64,000 nucleotides of DNA from assembly GCF_037975245.1 (NCBI RefSeq), contig NC_092576.1:35678611-35742610 (forward strand), given 5' to 3'. The position numbers and the translations under genes are program-made. This DNA is from Apostichopus japonicus. Its lineage: Eukaryota > Echinodermata > Holothuroidea > Aspidochirotida > Stichopodidae. Below are positions 35,010 through 45,310 of this stretch, in pieces. Every line of letters starts with the position of its first letter. Position 1 is the first letter of the stretch. The notes beneath the pieces were generated by a model that did not search any database, was not told the origin of the DNA, and was given only the letters and a program-made list of their open reading frames with translations.

Positions 35010-38000
35010 ATGACTTCCATACTCTTCGCAATGTTTCTTCTAGCAACCCTAAATTGTAATGGATTACGAAACAGTGAAAAAAGGACAGAGCTTTTCAGTT
35101 CACTGAAAGCCAAAAGGTATGACATTATTGTTTTACTCGAAACATTTTGGGATGAAGACATTCATAAAAAAGCGTCTGCTGAATGGGATGGCAAAATTTA
35201 TTCTTCAATGTATGCCTCTCAAAAACGACGGGGGGTAACCGTTTTGTTTAGAGATACATCTGACTGTGAAGTTACAAGGTGCATAACAAATGACAATGGC
35301 CGTTACATTCAATTACACCTAACTATTGATGAACGGCCCCTCAGTATCATTGGAATTTATGCACCGAATATACCAAACGAGAGAATGAACTTTTTCCTGA
35401 ATCTACATTGTGAACTCAATAAAATTGATAATGAAGTCATTATAGCAGGAGATTTCAATAACTATCTAAATATCTACTTAGACAAATTCCCAAGCAGAGC
35501 ACACCCAGATCCTTCTCGCAAAGTTCTTAATGATACCATGACAAAACACCAACTTGTGGATATTTGGAGAGAGAGAAACCCTGACAAAGTCAATTTCACG
35601 TGTATTCGCAACACCATCTACGGTCGCTCCTCATCTAGAATTGACAGAATACTCATTTCTAAAGGGATTAGTAACTGTGTCTCCCATTGTAACATTACCA
35701 CATACCCTCGTTCTGATCACGACTTTGTTGAGATTAGTTTGGATCTTTCTGCTCAACCAAGGGGACATGGTTACTGGATTTTTAACAATTCTCTCCTCCA
35801 TGATGATGAATACTTATCACTAATACGCAAGTTAATCCAAAATGAGAAACTCTGCGACGATGTTGAAGTAAACTTTCTCCTATGGTACGACAATCTGAAG
35901 GAAAAAATAAAGACTACAACAATAAAGTTCAGCAAAAGAAAACAGAAATTGCAACGCCGGACAAAGAAGGTACTAACAAAACAACTTAACTACGAGAAAC
36001 ACAAAGCACAGAAATTTCCTGATTATGACTGTGCTCGCCTTAAAAGTCTGGAGGACAAACTTAACAACATTTCAACGAAAGAACTTAAAGGGATAGCCCT
36101 CAGATCCAAAATCCAGTACTATGAGGAAGGCGAAAAATCGACAAAGTTCTTCTTCAATCTCGAAAAATCTCGACAGAAAAAGAAAGTAATGAAGCATTTG
36201 CTTACCAATCAAGGCACTCTTATTACCAATCAGGAAGACATAATAAACGAACAAGTTCAATTTTACACAGACCTCTACAGAGATGAACCTACAGAAGAGA
36301 AATCAAAAGAAGAATTACTTCAATACATCACCAAAAAGCTTTCACCGGAAACTGCCGATAAGATGGAAGACAAGCTCTTTCTATATGAACTTAAGTCTGC
36401 TCTCTTTCAAATGGAGCACAACAAAAGTCCAGGACTTGATGGACTAACTGTTCAATTTTTTAAGACGTTTTGGAATGATTTTAAGGACATTTTTACTGAA
36501 CTTATTGAGAAGACTAAAAGCTGTAACCAATTATGTAATTCTATGAAATCTGCCGTCATTACCTTAATCCCAAAAAAAGGGGACCTTAGACTCCTTAAAA
36601 ACTGGAGACCAATTAGCCTTTTAAACACCGATTATAAGATTATTAGCAAAGCACTCGCAAACCGAATTTCGAAAGTAATTAGTAACCTAGTTTCTGACGA
36701 TCAGACTTGTTGCGTTCCCAAAAGAGACATAAGCGAAAACGTGCTTACTATGCAAAATATAATTACTTATGTTAACGAAAGTAACCAAAATGGGCTGGCA
36801 CTTAAAATCGATCAGCATAAAGCTTTCGACCGAGTCAACCACACTTACCTTTTCAATGTCTTAGATAAAATGGGATTCGGTCCCAATTTTCTATCCTGGA
36901 TTCGCATACTTTATACTAATATTAACAGCTGCATCAAACACAATGGTCATATTTCAAATGCTTTTCCTATTCAGAGGGGTGTACGACAAGGTTGTCCCAT
37001 TTCTGCCATGTTGTATGTTTTAAGTGCCGAGCCTTTCCACGATGCAATTTACAATTGCCCTCTTATCTCTGGTGTAGAGTTTTGTGGAACCGACACCAAA
37101 ATGTTCCAACATGCTGACGACACAACCTTTTTCGTTAGTAGTATTACCAGTATTTACTCTATTTTAAGAATAATTAACTTGTATGAACGTGCGTCTGGCT
37201 CAATGTGTAATTTGGACAAGACTGAGCTCCTCGTTTTTGGTAAATCCAATATCAGTCATCATGATTTTAATTTTCCAGTCAGAAATGACTATATTATAGT
37301 TCTCGGCGTTGCTATTGGCAACGATAAGACAACTATTGAGAAGGTGAATTGGGAGGAAAAAGTTAGAACCTGCAGCCTTTTGCTCAGCCGGTGGAAGGGG
37401 CGCAAACTCTCAATGAGAGGAAAATCCCTTATTGTGAACTCCCTTGTCGTTTCCCGTCTAGTGTATCTAATTTCCACTATACCAACGCCAAGCTGGGTGA
37501 TTAAATCAGTCCACGACAGTATAGTTGACTTTATTTGGCGTGGTAAACCGAGTCCTATTAAATATACGACCCAGTTATTACCTCTTGAAAAAGGTGGAAT
37601 TAACCTCAGAGATATTGAAATCATTCGTGATTCAATCAGAATCAAACTCATAAGTAAATTGTTAAGAAATGAGGTTAGTGACAAACTAAAATTCAGTATG
37701 TTATATTTTCTTAATCATTATGAAGACATGAACTTAAATTTAAGTATTTTTCAAATCACTCCTATTTCGAAGTCTTTGGCAGTTTTACATCCTTTTTATA
37801 AAGAATTACTCTTAGCTTGGAAGAAACTAACTAAAGGTAATTTTAGCAAGCCACTCACTAGAGAGGATATTCTGTTGCAACCGTTATTTCATAACCCTCA
37901 TATTTGTGACAATAATGGCTCACCACTTTTGAACCGTGATTATATACACGGTGGCTTTGTAAGGGTTAGTGACCTTATGTACGAGGTAATCCCAGCTTCT

Positions 38001-38423
38001 ATACCTGCTCAGGCAGTCCATGAGTCCATCATTCTTTATAATCCTGACAATCCGATTTCAATCGATGATGTTGACGATTTCCTTCAGTTAATCTTGAATG
38101 CACTACCCGTTGAATGGGTTAACACCATCTATTCATCCGACAAAATTGTCTCCTCACAACCTTACCCTGATCCTATTATCAGTTTTACAAGTGGCTCCGA
38201 GTGCATTCTTGCGTCAAACATTACTTGCAAACGAGCTACTCACCTCTTTCGCCTGAATCTAAATTGCACTCCAACCGGCCAATGCCACTGGATTAAAGAA
38301 TACCCCAATTTGACGTTTCAAAACAGGTGGAAAAACATCTACAAGAATCCAAAATCCCCCTATGATGCTGATATTGACTTTAAAATACTTCACAACATTT
38401 TACGTACCAATGAACAACTATAA
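35010..38423 (+). CDS. LINE ORF2: AP endonuclease and reverse transcriptase (C-terminally truncated by frameshift)
   Basis: 1137 aa before a premature stop. Residues 12-245 are an APE-type endonuclease that nicks the target: TLNCNG, LLETFW (E44), GIYAPN, AGDFNN (D148/N150), SRIDRIL (D212) and SDH (235-237). Residues about 470-770 are the reverse transcriptase: KSPGLDGL (472-479), NWRPISLLN, motif A KIDQHKAFD (D601), RGVRQGCPIS (656-665), and the catalytic HADD (701-704), which has His where many LINEs have Tyr. A thumb/linker region follows. The frame stops at TAA 38421-38423 just after KILHNILRTNEQL, where relatives normally run on into the Cys/His domain; here that domain is in another frame. 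ATG 35010 lies 4 nt after the ORF1 stop, suggesting translation by reinitiation. Confidence 0.93.
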   Translation: MTSILFAMFLLATLNCNGLRNSEKRTELFSSLKAKRYDIIVLLETFWDEDIHKKASAEWDGKIYSSMYASQKRRGVTVLFRDTSDCEVTRCITNDNGRYIQLHLTIDERPLSIIGIYAPNIPNERMNFFLNLHCELNKIDNEVIIAGDFNNYLNIYLDKFPSRAHPDPSRKVLNDTMTKHQLVDIWRERNPDKVNFTCIRNTIYGRSSSRIDRILISKGISNCVSHCNITTYPRSDHDFVEISLDLSAQPRGHGYWIFNNSLLHDDEYLSLIRKLIQNEKLCDDVEVNFLLWYDNLKEKIKTTTIKFSKRKQKLQRRTKKVLTKQLNYEKHKAQKFPDYDCARLKSLEDKLNNISTKELKGIALRSKIQYYEEGEKSTKFFFNLEKSRQKKKVMKHLLTNQGTLITNQEDIINEQVQFYTDLYRDEPTEEKSKEELLQYITKKLSPETADKMEDKLFLYELKSALFQMEHNKSPGLDGLTVQFFKTFWNDFKDIFTELIEKTKSCNQLCNSMKSAVITLIPKKGDLRLLKNWRPISLLNTDYKIISKALANRISKVISNLVSDDQTCCVPKRDISENVLTMQNIITYVNESNQNGLALKIDQHKAFDRVNHTYLFNVLDKMGFGPNFLSWIRILYTNINSCIKHNGHISNAFPIQRGVRQGCPISAMLYVLSAEPFHDAIYNCPLISGVEFCGTDTKMFQHADDTTFFVSSITSIYSILRIINLYERASGSMCNLDKTELLVFGKSNISHHDFNFPVRNDYIIVLGVAIGNDKTTIEKVNWEEKVRTCSLLLSRWKGRKLSMRGKSLIVNSLVVSRLVYLISTIPTPSWVIKSVHDSIVDFIWRGKPSPIKYTTQLLPLEKGGINLRDIEIIRDSIRIKLISKLLRNEVSDKLKFSMLYFLNHYEDMNLNLSIFQITPISKSLAVLHPFYKELLLAWKKLTKGNFSKPLTREDILLQPLFHNPHICDNNGSPLLNRDYIHGGFVRVSDLMYEVIPASIPAQAVHESIILYNPDNPISIDDVDDFLQLILNALPVEWVNTIYSSDKIVSSQPYPDPIISFTSGSECILASNITCKRATHLFRLNLNCTPTGQCHWIKEYPNLTFQNRWKNIYKNPKSPYDADIDFKILHNILRTNEQL

Positions 38424-38880
38424 ATTTCATATGGTCGATTCACCAATGTGCACTCTGTGTAAATCATGTACCGAAACATTGACTCATCTTTTTATAGAGT
38501 GTTCTGTAATTAACCATTTTTGGAAGCAATTATATAGCAAACTCAACCACTTATATCATGAAGAAGATGAAGAACAGTGGAAAATTATTACACTGTTCGG
38601 TACTGACCATAATGGGAAAAACGGTGCCTTAGTCGACTTTATTTTCAACATCTATAAATGTGTAATTTGGAACTGCCGTTGTACCAAACTACAAAATGAT
38701 TATATTATTAACCCTCATTTGTATTTTCATAAAACACTAAGAGAAAAACTCTATATGTTATATCACATGCATGTTGCCAAAAATACTGTTCACAAATTTT
38801 TAGAATTTTTCTCTCAAAATAATATTATCATTTCAATGTCAGATAATACTGGATACACTTATTGTCTCGATAATGCTTAG
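38419..38880 (+). pseudogene. Frameshifted C-terminal part of ORF2 (Cys/His domain)
   Basis: About 153 codons in the +1 frame relative to the main ORF2, ending at TAG 38878-38880. It begins YKFHMVDSPMCTLC and continues through ETLTHLFIECSVINHFW, the CX2C...H...C pattern of the zinc-binding domain at the end of LINE ORF2 proteins (zf-RVT type), needed in relatives for efficient target-primed reverse transcription. Main frame and tail join naturally at NEQL/YKF, so ORF2 was originally about 1290 aa. The junction reads CAACTATAAATTT; loss of one TA unit from a short TATATA run, or a 1-nt insertion nearby, would explain it. No other stop occurs in the tail. Confidence 0.85.
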
Positions 38881-38990
38881 CTTGTTATTTCCTACAACTT
38901 TTATAGTCAACGATTGTCACATGTAATTTATTATTGTAAATACTATTTATTTTTTGTAAAAGGACATTTCTTGTAAATACATTTAAGCAT

Positions 38991-39012
38991 AGGTGAGCCA
39001 GTGGGCTCATCT
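38991..39012 (+). other. Terminal stem-loop of the LINE 3' UTR
   Basis: AGGTGAGCC (38991-38999) pairs with GGCTCATCT (39004-39012), with one G-U pair, around an AGTG loop. It is a 9-bp stem placed 13 nt before the A tail. In several LINE families such 3' hairpins are recognised by the element's reverse transcriptase. Here that role is inferred from position only. Confidence 0.65.
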
Positions 39013-39015
39013 CCC

Positions 39016-39021
39016 AATAAA
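39016..39021 (+). terminator. AATAAA polyadenylation signal of the LINE
   Basis: A perfect AATAAA lies 4 nt before the A run. That is closer to the tail than the usual 10-30 nt, which may mean the genomic A tail includes templated positions or that the true cleavage site is blurred by the run. Confidence 0.7.
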
Positions 39022-39025
39022 AGAG

Positions 39026-39044
39026 AAAAAAAAAAAAAAAAAAA
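39026..39044 (+). other. LINE poly(A) tail
   Basis: 19 consecutive A residues directly join the element to the satellite. This is the expected 3' end of an insertion primed on a polyadenylated LINE transcript. The pure, uninterrupted run suggests a fairly young insertion. Confidence 0.9.
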
Positions 39045-39047
39045 CGC
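39045..39047 (+). repeat. 3' target-site duplication (CGC)
   Basis: This is the partner of the CGC at 33759-33761. It directly follows the A tail and continues into ACTGTACGAG, the normal continuation of the interrupted monomer. Confidence 0.7.
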
Positions 39048-39439
39048 ACTGTACGAGCTGATGAGCGAGACTCTCTTTTGCATCGCTGGTTCGAACCCCG
39101 GTGATGACGTCTTTTGCCGATCTTTTACAGCGGGTGCCTACATGTTAAGCTGTAAGTATTAGTTAATCGGCCTAATATCTCAGTCCATACAGTGGCGCGA
39201 TGGCTTGGCGCACTGTACGAGCTGATGAGCGAGACTCTCTTTTGCATCGCTGGTTCGAACCCCGGTGATGACGTCTTTTGCCGATCTTTTTACAGCGGGT
39301 GCCTACATGAGGAGCTGTAAGTATTAGTTAATCGGCCTAATATCTCAGTCCATACAGTGGCGCGATGGCTTGGCGCACTGTACGAGCTGATGAGCGAGAC
39401 TCTCTTTTGCATCGCTGGTTCGAACCCCGGTGATGACGT

Positions 39440-41100
39440 CTTTTGCCGATCTTTTACAGCGGGTGCCTACATGTTAAGCTGTAAGTATTAGTTAATCGGC
39501 CTAATATCTCAGTCCATACAGTGGCGAGATGGCTTGGCGCACTGTACGAGCTGATGAGCGAGAATTTCCTTTGGCATCGCTGGTTCGAACCCCGGTGATG
39601 ACGTCTTTTGCCGATCTTTTACAGCGGGTGCCTACATGTTAAGCTGTTAGTATTAGTTAATCGGCCTAATATCTCAGTCCATACAGTGGCGCGATGGCTT
39701 GGCGCACTGTACGAGCTGATGAGCGAGACTCTCTTTTGCATCGCTGGTTCGAACCCCGGTGATGACGTCTTTTGCCGATCTTTTACATCGGGTGCCTACA
39801 TATTAAGCTGTAAGTATTAGTTAATCTGCCTAATATCTCAGTCCATACAGTGGCGCGATGGCTTGACGCACTGTACGAGCTGATGAGCGAGACTCTCTTT
39901 TGCATCGCTGGTTCGAACCCCGGTGATGACGTCTTTTGCCGATCTTTTACAGCGGGTGCCTACATGTTAAGCTGTAAGTATTAGTTAATCGGCCTAATAT
40001 CTCAGTCCATACAGTGGCGCGATGGCTTGGCGCACTGTACGAGCTGATGAGCGAGACTCTCTTTTGCATCGCTGGTTCGAACCCCGGTGATGACGTCTTT
40101 TGCCGATCTTTTTACAGCGGGTGCCTACATGAGGAGCTGTAAGTATTAGTTAATCGGCCTAATATCTCAGTCCATACAGTGGCGCGATGGCTTGGCGCAC
40201 TGTACGAGCTGATGAGCGAGACTCTCTTTTGCATCGCTGGTTCGAACCCCGGTGATGACGTCTTTTGCCGATCTTTTTACAGCGGGTGCCTACATGGGGA
40301 GCTGTTAGTATTAGTTAATCGGCCTAATATCTCAGTCCATACAGTGGCGCGATGGCTTGGCGCACTGTACGAGCTGATGAGCGAGACTCTCTTTTGCATC
40401 GCTGGTTCGAACCCCGGTGATGACGTCTTTTGCCGATCTTTTACAGCGGGTGCCTACATGTTAAGCTGTAAGTATTAGTTAATCGGCCTAATATCTCAGT
40501 CCATACAGTGGCGCGATGGCTTGGCGCACTGTACGAGCTGATGAGCGAGACTCTCTTTTGCATCGCTGGTTCGAACCCCGGTGATGACGTCTTTTGCCGA
40601 TCTTTTACAGCGGGTGCCTACATGTTAAGCTGTAAGTATTAGTTAATCGGCCTAATATCTCAGTCCATACAGTGGCGAGATGGCTTGGCGCACTGTACGA
40701 GCTGATGAGCGAGAATTTCCTTTGGCATCGCTGGTTCGAACCCCGGTTATGACGTCTTTTGCCGATCTTTTACAGCGGGTGCCTACATGTTAAGCTGTTA
40801 GTATTAGTTAATCGGCCTAATATCTCAGTCCATACAGTGGCGCGATGGCTTGGCGCACTGTACGAGCTGATGAGCGAGACTCTCTTTTGCATCGCTGGTT
40901 CGAACCCCGGTGATGACGTCTTTTGCCGATCTTTTACATCGGGTGCCTACATATTAAGCTGTAAGTATTAGTTAATCTGCCTAATATCTCAGTCCATACA
41001 GTGGCGCGATGGCTTGACGCACTGTACGAGCTGATGAGCGAGACTCTCTTTTGCATCGCTGGTTCGAACCCCGGTGATGACGTCTTTTGCCGATCTTTTA
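39440..41100 (+). repeat. 7-monomer higher-order repeat (1151 bp) next to the LINE
   Basis: Markers recur 1151 bp apart: GTGGCGAGATGG at 39521 and 40672, GAATTTCCTTTGGC at 39562 and 40713, and ACATATTAAGC and GATGGCTTGACGC with the same spacing. The GAATTTCCTTTGGC monomer also occurs at 27055 and 32798, so the sequence to the right of the LINE belongs to the same family as the large block on its left. Confidence 0.8.
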
Positions 41101-44100
41101 CAGCGGGTGCCTACATGGGGAGCTGTAAGTATTAGTTAATCGGCCTAATATCTCAGTCCATAGAGTGGCGCGATGTCTTGGCGCACTGTACGAGCTGATG
41201 AGCGAGACTCTCTTTTGCATCGCTGGTTCGAACCCCGGTGATGACGTCTTTTGCCGATCTTTTTACAGCGGGTGCCTACATGTTAAGCTGTAAGTATTAG
41301 TTAATCGGCCTAATATCTCAGTCCATACAGTGGCGCGATGGCTCGGCGCACTGTACGAGCTGATGAGCGAGACTCTCTTTTGCATCGCTGGTTCGAACCC
41401 CGGTGATGACGTCTTTTGCCGATCTTTTTACAGCGGGTGCCTACACGGGGAGCTGTAAGTATTAGTTAATCGGCCTAATATCTCAGTCCATACAGCGGCG
41501 CGATGGCTTAACGCACTGTACGAGCTGATGAGCGAGACTCTCTTTTGCATCGCTGGTTCGAACCCCGGTGATGACGTCTTTTGCCGATCTTTTTACAGCG
41601 GGTGCCTACATGTTAAGCTGTAAGTATTAGTTAATCGGCCTAATATATCAGTCCATACAGTGGCGCGATGGCTTGGCGCACTGTACGAGCTGATGAGCGA
41701 GACTCTCTTTTGCATCGCTGGTTCGAACCCCGGTGATGACGTCTTTTGCCGATCTTTTTACAGCGGGTGCCTACATGGGGAGCTGTAAGTATTAGTTAAT
41801 CGGCCTAATATCTCAGTCCATACAGTGGCGCGATAGCTTGGCGCACTGTACGAGCTGATGAGCGAGACTCTCTTTTGCATCGCTGGTTCGAACCCCGGTG
41901 ATGACGTCTTTTGCCGATCTTTTACAGCGAGTGCCTACATGTTAAGCTGTAAGTATTATTTAATCTGCCTAATATCTCAGTCCATACAGTGGCGCGATGG
42001 CTTGGCGCACTGTACGAGCTGATGAGCGAGACTCTCTTTTGCATCGCTGGTTCGAACCCCGGTGATGACGTCTTTTGCCGATCTTTTACAGCGGGTGCCT
42101 TCATGGGGAGCTGTAAGTATTAGTTAATCGGCCTAATATCTCAGTCCATACAGTGGCGCGATGGCTTGGCGCACTGTACGAGCTGATGAGCGAGACTCTC
42201 TTTTGCATCGCTGGTTCGAACCCCGGTGATGACGTCTTTTGCCGATCTTTTACAGCGGGTGCCTTCATGGGGAGCTGTAAGTATTAGTTAATCGGCCTAA
42301 TATCTCAGTCCATACAGTGGCGCGATGTCTTGGCGCACTGTACGAGCTGATGAGCGAGACTCTCTTTTGCATCGCTGGTTCGAACCCCGGTGATGACGTC
42401 TTTTGCCGATCTTTTTACAGCGGGTGCCTACATGTTTAGCTGTAAGTATTAGTTAATCGGCCTAATATCTCAGTCCATACAGTGGCGCGATGGCTTGGCG
42501 CACTGTACGAGCTGATGAGCGAGACTCTCTTTTGCATCGCTTGTTCGAACCCCGGTGATGACGTCTTTTGCCGATCTTTTTACAGCGGGTGCCTACATGG
42601 GGAGCTGTAAGTATTAGTTAATCGGCCTAATATCTCAGTCCATACAGTGGCGCGATGGCTTAACGCACTGTACGAGCTGATGAGCGAGACTCTCTTTTGC
42701 ATCGCTGGTTCGAACCCCGGTGATGACGTCTTTTGCCGATCTTTTACAGCGGGTGCCTACATGTTAAGCTGTAAGTATTAGTTATTCGGCCTTATATATC
42801 AGTCCAAACAGTGGCGCGATGGCTTGGCGCACTGTACGAGCTGATGAGCGAGACTCTCTTTTGCATCGCTGGTTCGAACCCCGGTGATGACGTCTTTTGC
42901 CGATCTTTTTACAGCGGGTGCCTACATGTTAAGCTGTAAGTATTAGTTATTCGGCCTAATATATCAGTCCATACAGTGGCGCGATGGCTTGGCGCACTGT
43001 ACGAGCTGATGAGCGAGACTCTCTTTTGCATCGCTGGTTCGAACCCCGGTGATGACGTCTTTTGCCGATCTTTTTACAGCGGGTGCCTACATGGGGAGCT
43101 GTAAGTATTAGTTAATCGGCCTAATATCTCAGTCCATAGAGTGGCGCGATGGCTTGGCGCACTGTACGAGCTGATGAGCGAGACTCTCTTTTGCATCGCT
43201 GGTTCGAACCCCGGTGATGACGTCTTTTGCCGATCTTTTACAGCGGGTGCCTACATGTTAAGCTGTAAGTATTAGTTAATCGGCCTAATATCTCAGTCCA
43301 TACAGTGGCGCGATGGCTTGGCGCACTGTACGAGCTGATGAGCGAGACTCTCTTTTGCATCGCTGGTTCGAACCCCGGTGATGACGTCTTTTGCCGATCT
43401 TTTACAGCGGGTGCCTACATGTTAAGCTGTAAGTATTAGTTAATCGGCCTAATATCTCAGTCCATACAGTGGCGCGATGGCTTGGCGCACTGTACGAGCT
43501 GATGAGCGAGACTCTCTTTTGCATCGCTGGTTCGAACCCCGGTGATGACGTCTTTTGCCGATCTTTTACAGCGGGTGCCTACATGGGGAGCTGTAAGTAT
43601 TAGTTAATCGGCCTAATATCTCAGTCCATACAGTGGCGCGATGTCTTGGCGCACTGTACGAGCTGATGAGCGAGACTCTCTTTTGCATCGCTGGTTCGAA
43701 CCCCGGTGATGACGTCTTTTACCGATCTTTTTACAACGGGTGCCTACATGGGGAGCTGTAAGTATTAGTTAATCGGCCTAATATATCAGTCCATACAGTG
43801 GCGCGATGGCTTGGCGCACTGTACGAGCTGATGAGCGAGACTCTCTTTTGCATCGCTGGTTCGAACCCCGGTGATGACGTCTTTTGCCGATCTTTTACAG
43901 CGGGTGCCTACATGTTAAGCTGTAAGTATTAGTTAATCGGCCTAATATATCAGTCCATACAGTGGCGCGATGGCTTGGCGCACTGTACGAGCTGATGAGC
44001 GAGACTCTCTTTTGCATCGCTGGTTCGAACCCCGGTGATGACGTCTTTTGCCGATCTTTTACAGCGGGTGCCTACATGGGGAGCTGTAAGTATTAGTTAA

Positions 44101-45310
44101 TCGGCCTAATATCTCAGTCCATACAGTGGCGCGATGTCTTGGCGCACTGTACGAGCTGATGAGCGAGACTCTCTTTTGCATCGCTGGTTCGAACCCCGGT
44201 GATGACGTCTTTTGCCGATCTTTTTACAGCGGGTGCCTACATGGGGAGCTGTAAGTATTAGTTAATCGGCCTAATATCTCAGTCCATACAGTGGCGCGAT
44301 GGCTTGGCGCACTGTACGAGCTGATGAGCGAGACTCTCTTTTGCATCGCTGGTTCGAACCCCGGTGATGACGTCTTTTGCCGATCTTTTACAGCGGGTGC
44401 CTACATGTTAAGCTGTAAGTATTAGTTAATCGGCCTAATATCTCAGTCCATACAGTGGCGCGATGGCTTGGCGCACTGTACGAGCTGATGAGCGAGACTC
44501 TCTTTTGCATCGCTGGTTCGAACCCCGGTGATGACGTCTTTTGCCGATCTTTTACAGCGGGTGCCTACATGGGGAGCTGTAAGTATTAGTTAATCGGCCT
44601 AATATCTCAGTCCATAGAGTGGCGCGATGTCTTGGCGCACTGTACGAGCTGATGAGCGAGACTCTCTTTTGCATCGCTGGTTCGAACCCCGGTGATGACG
44701 TCTTTTGCCGATCTTTTTACAGCGGGTGCCTACATGTTAAGCTGTAAGTATTAGTTAGTCGGCCTAATATCTCAGTCCATACAGTGGCGCGATGGCTTGG
44801 CGCACTGTACGAGCTGATGAGCGAGACTCTCTTTTGCATCGCTGGTTCGAACCCCGGTGATGACGTCTTTTGCCGATCTTTTACAGCGGGTGCCTACATG
44901 GGGAGCTGTAAGTATTAGTTAATCGGCCTAATATCTCAGTCCATAGAGTGGCGCGATGTCTTGGCGCACTGTACGAGCTGATGAGCGAGACTCTCTTTTG
45001 CATCGCTGGTTCGAACCCCGGTGATGACGTCTTTTGCCGATCTTTTTACAGCGGGTGCCTACATGGGGAGCTGTAAGTATTAGTTAATCGGCCAAATATC
45101 TCAGTCCATACAGTGGCGCGATGGCTTGGCGCACTGTACGAGCTGATGAGCGAGACTCTCTTTTGCATCGCTGGTTCGAACCCCGGTGATGACGTCTTTT
45201 GCCGATCTTTTACAGCGGGTGCCTACATGTTAAGCTGTAAGTATTAGTTAATCGGCCTAATATCTCAGTCCATAGAGTGGCGCGATGTCTTGGCGCACTG
45301 TACGAGCTGA
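41101..45310 (+). repeat. Mixed satellite section, T5/GGGG and TAGAGTGG variants
   Basis: Monomers alternate between the CATGTTAAGC form and the CATGGGGAGC form, with frequent T5 runs and several TAGAGTGG/GATGTCTTGG copies. Short irregular periods of two to four monomers are visible but not a stable long unit. I see no genes. Confidence 0.7.

Larger units (their letters stand above)
38881..39025 (+). other. LINE 3' UTR
   Basis: 145 bp, AT-rich. It contains two TGTAAATA motifs (38935-38942 and 38972-38979) that match the Pumilio response element UGUANAUA, a terminal stem-loop (38991-39012) and AATAAA (39016-39021) just before the A tail. No similarity to the satellite monomer is visible. Confidence 0.85.
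33762..39044 (+). mobile_element. Near-complete L1/Tx1-like LINE inserted in the satellite
   Basis: The only non-satellite DNA in the window. The element is 5283 bp: 5' UTR (33762-33970), ORF1 (33971-35005), ORF2 (35010-38423 plus a frameshifted tail to 38880), 3' UTR and an A tail (39026-39044). An AP-type endonuclease, a LINE reverse transcriptase and an ORF1 with CCHC knuckles place it with the L1/Tx1 group. The satellite is interrupted after CGC (33759-33761) and resumes at CGC (39045-39047), so target-primed insertion made at most a 3-bp duplication and lost nothing. Only one copy is present here. The ORF2 frameshift is the one visible lesion. The exact clade would need a phylogeny. Confidence 0.95.

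Noticed and set aside
33959-37684. Open frames antisense to, or out of frame with, ORF1 and ORF2 (60-131 codons)
   Set aside because: They are shadows of the two LINE genes, without recognisable domains or sensible starts.
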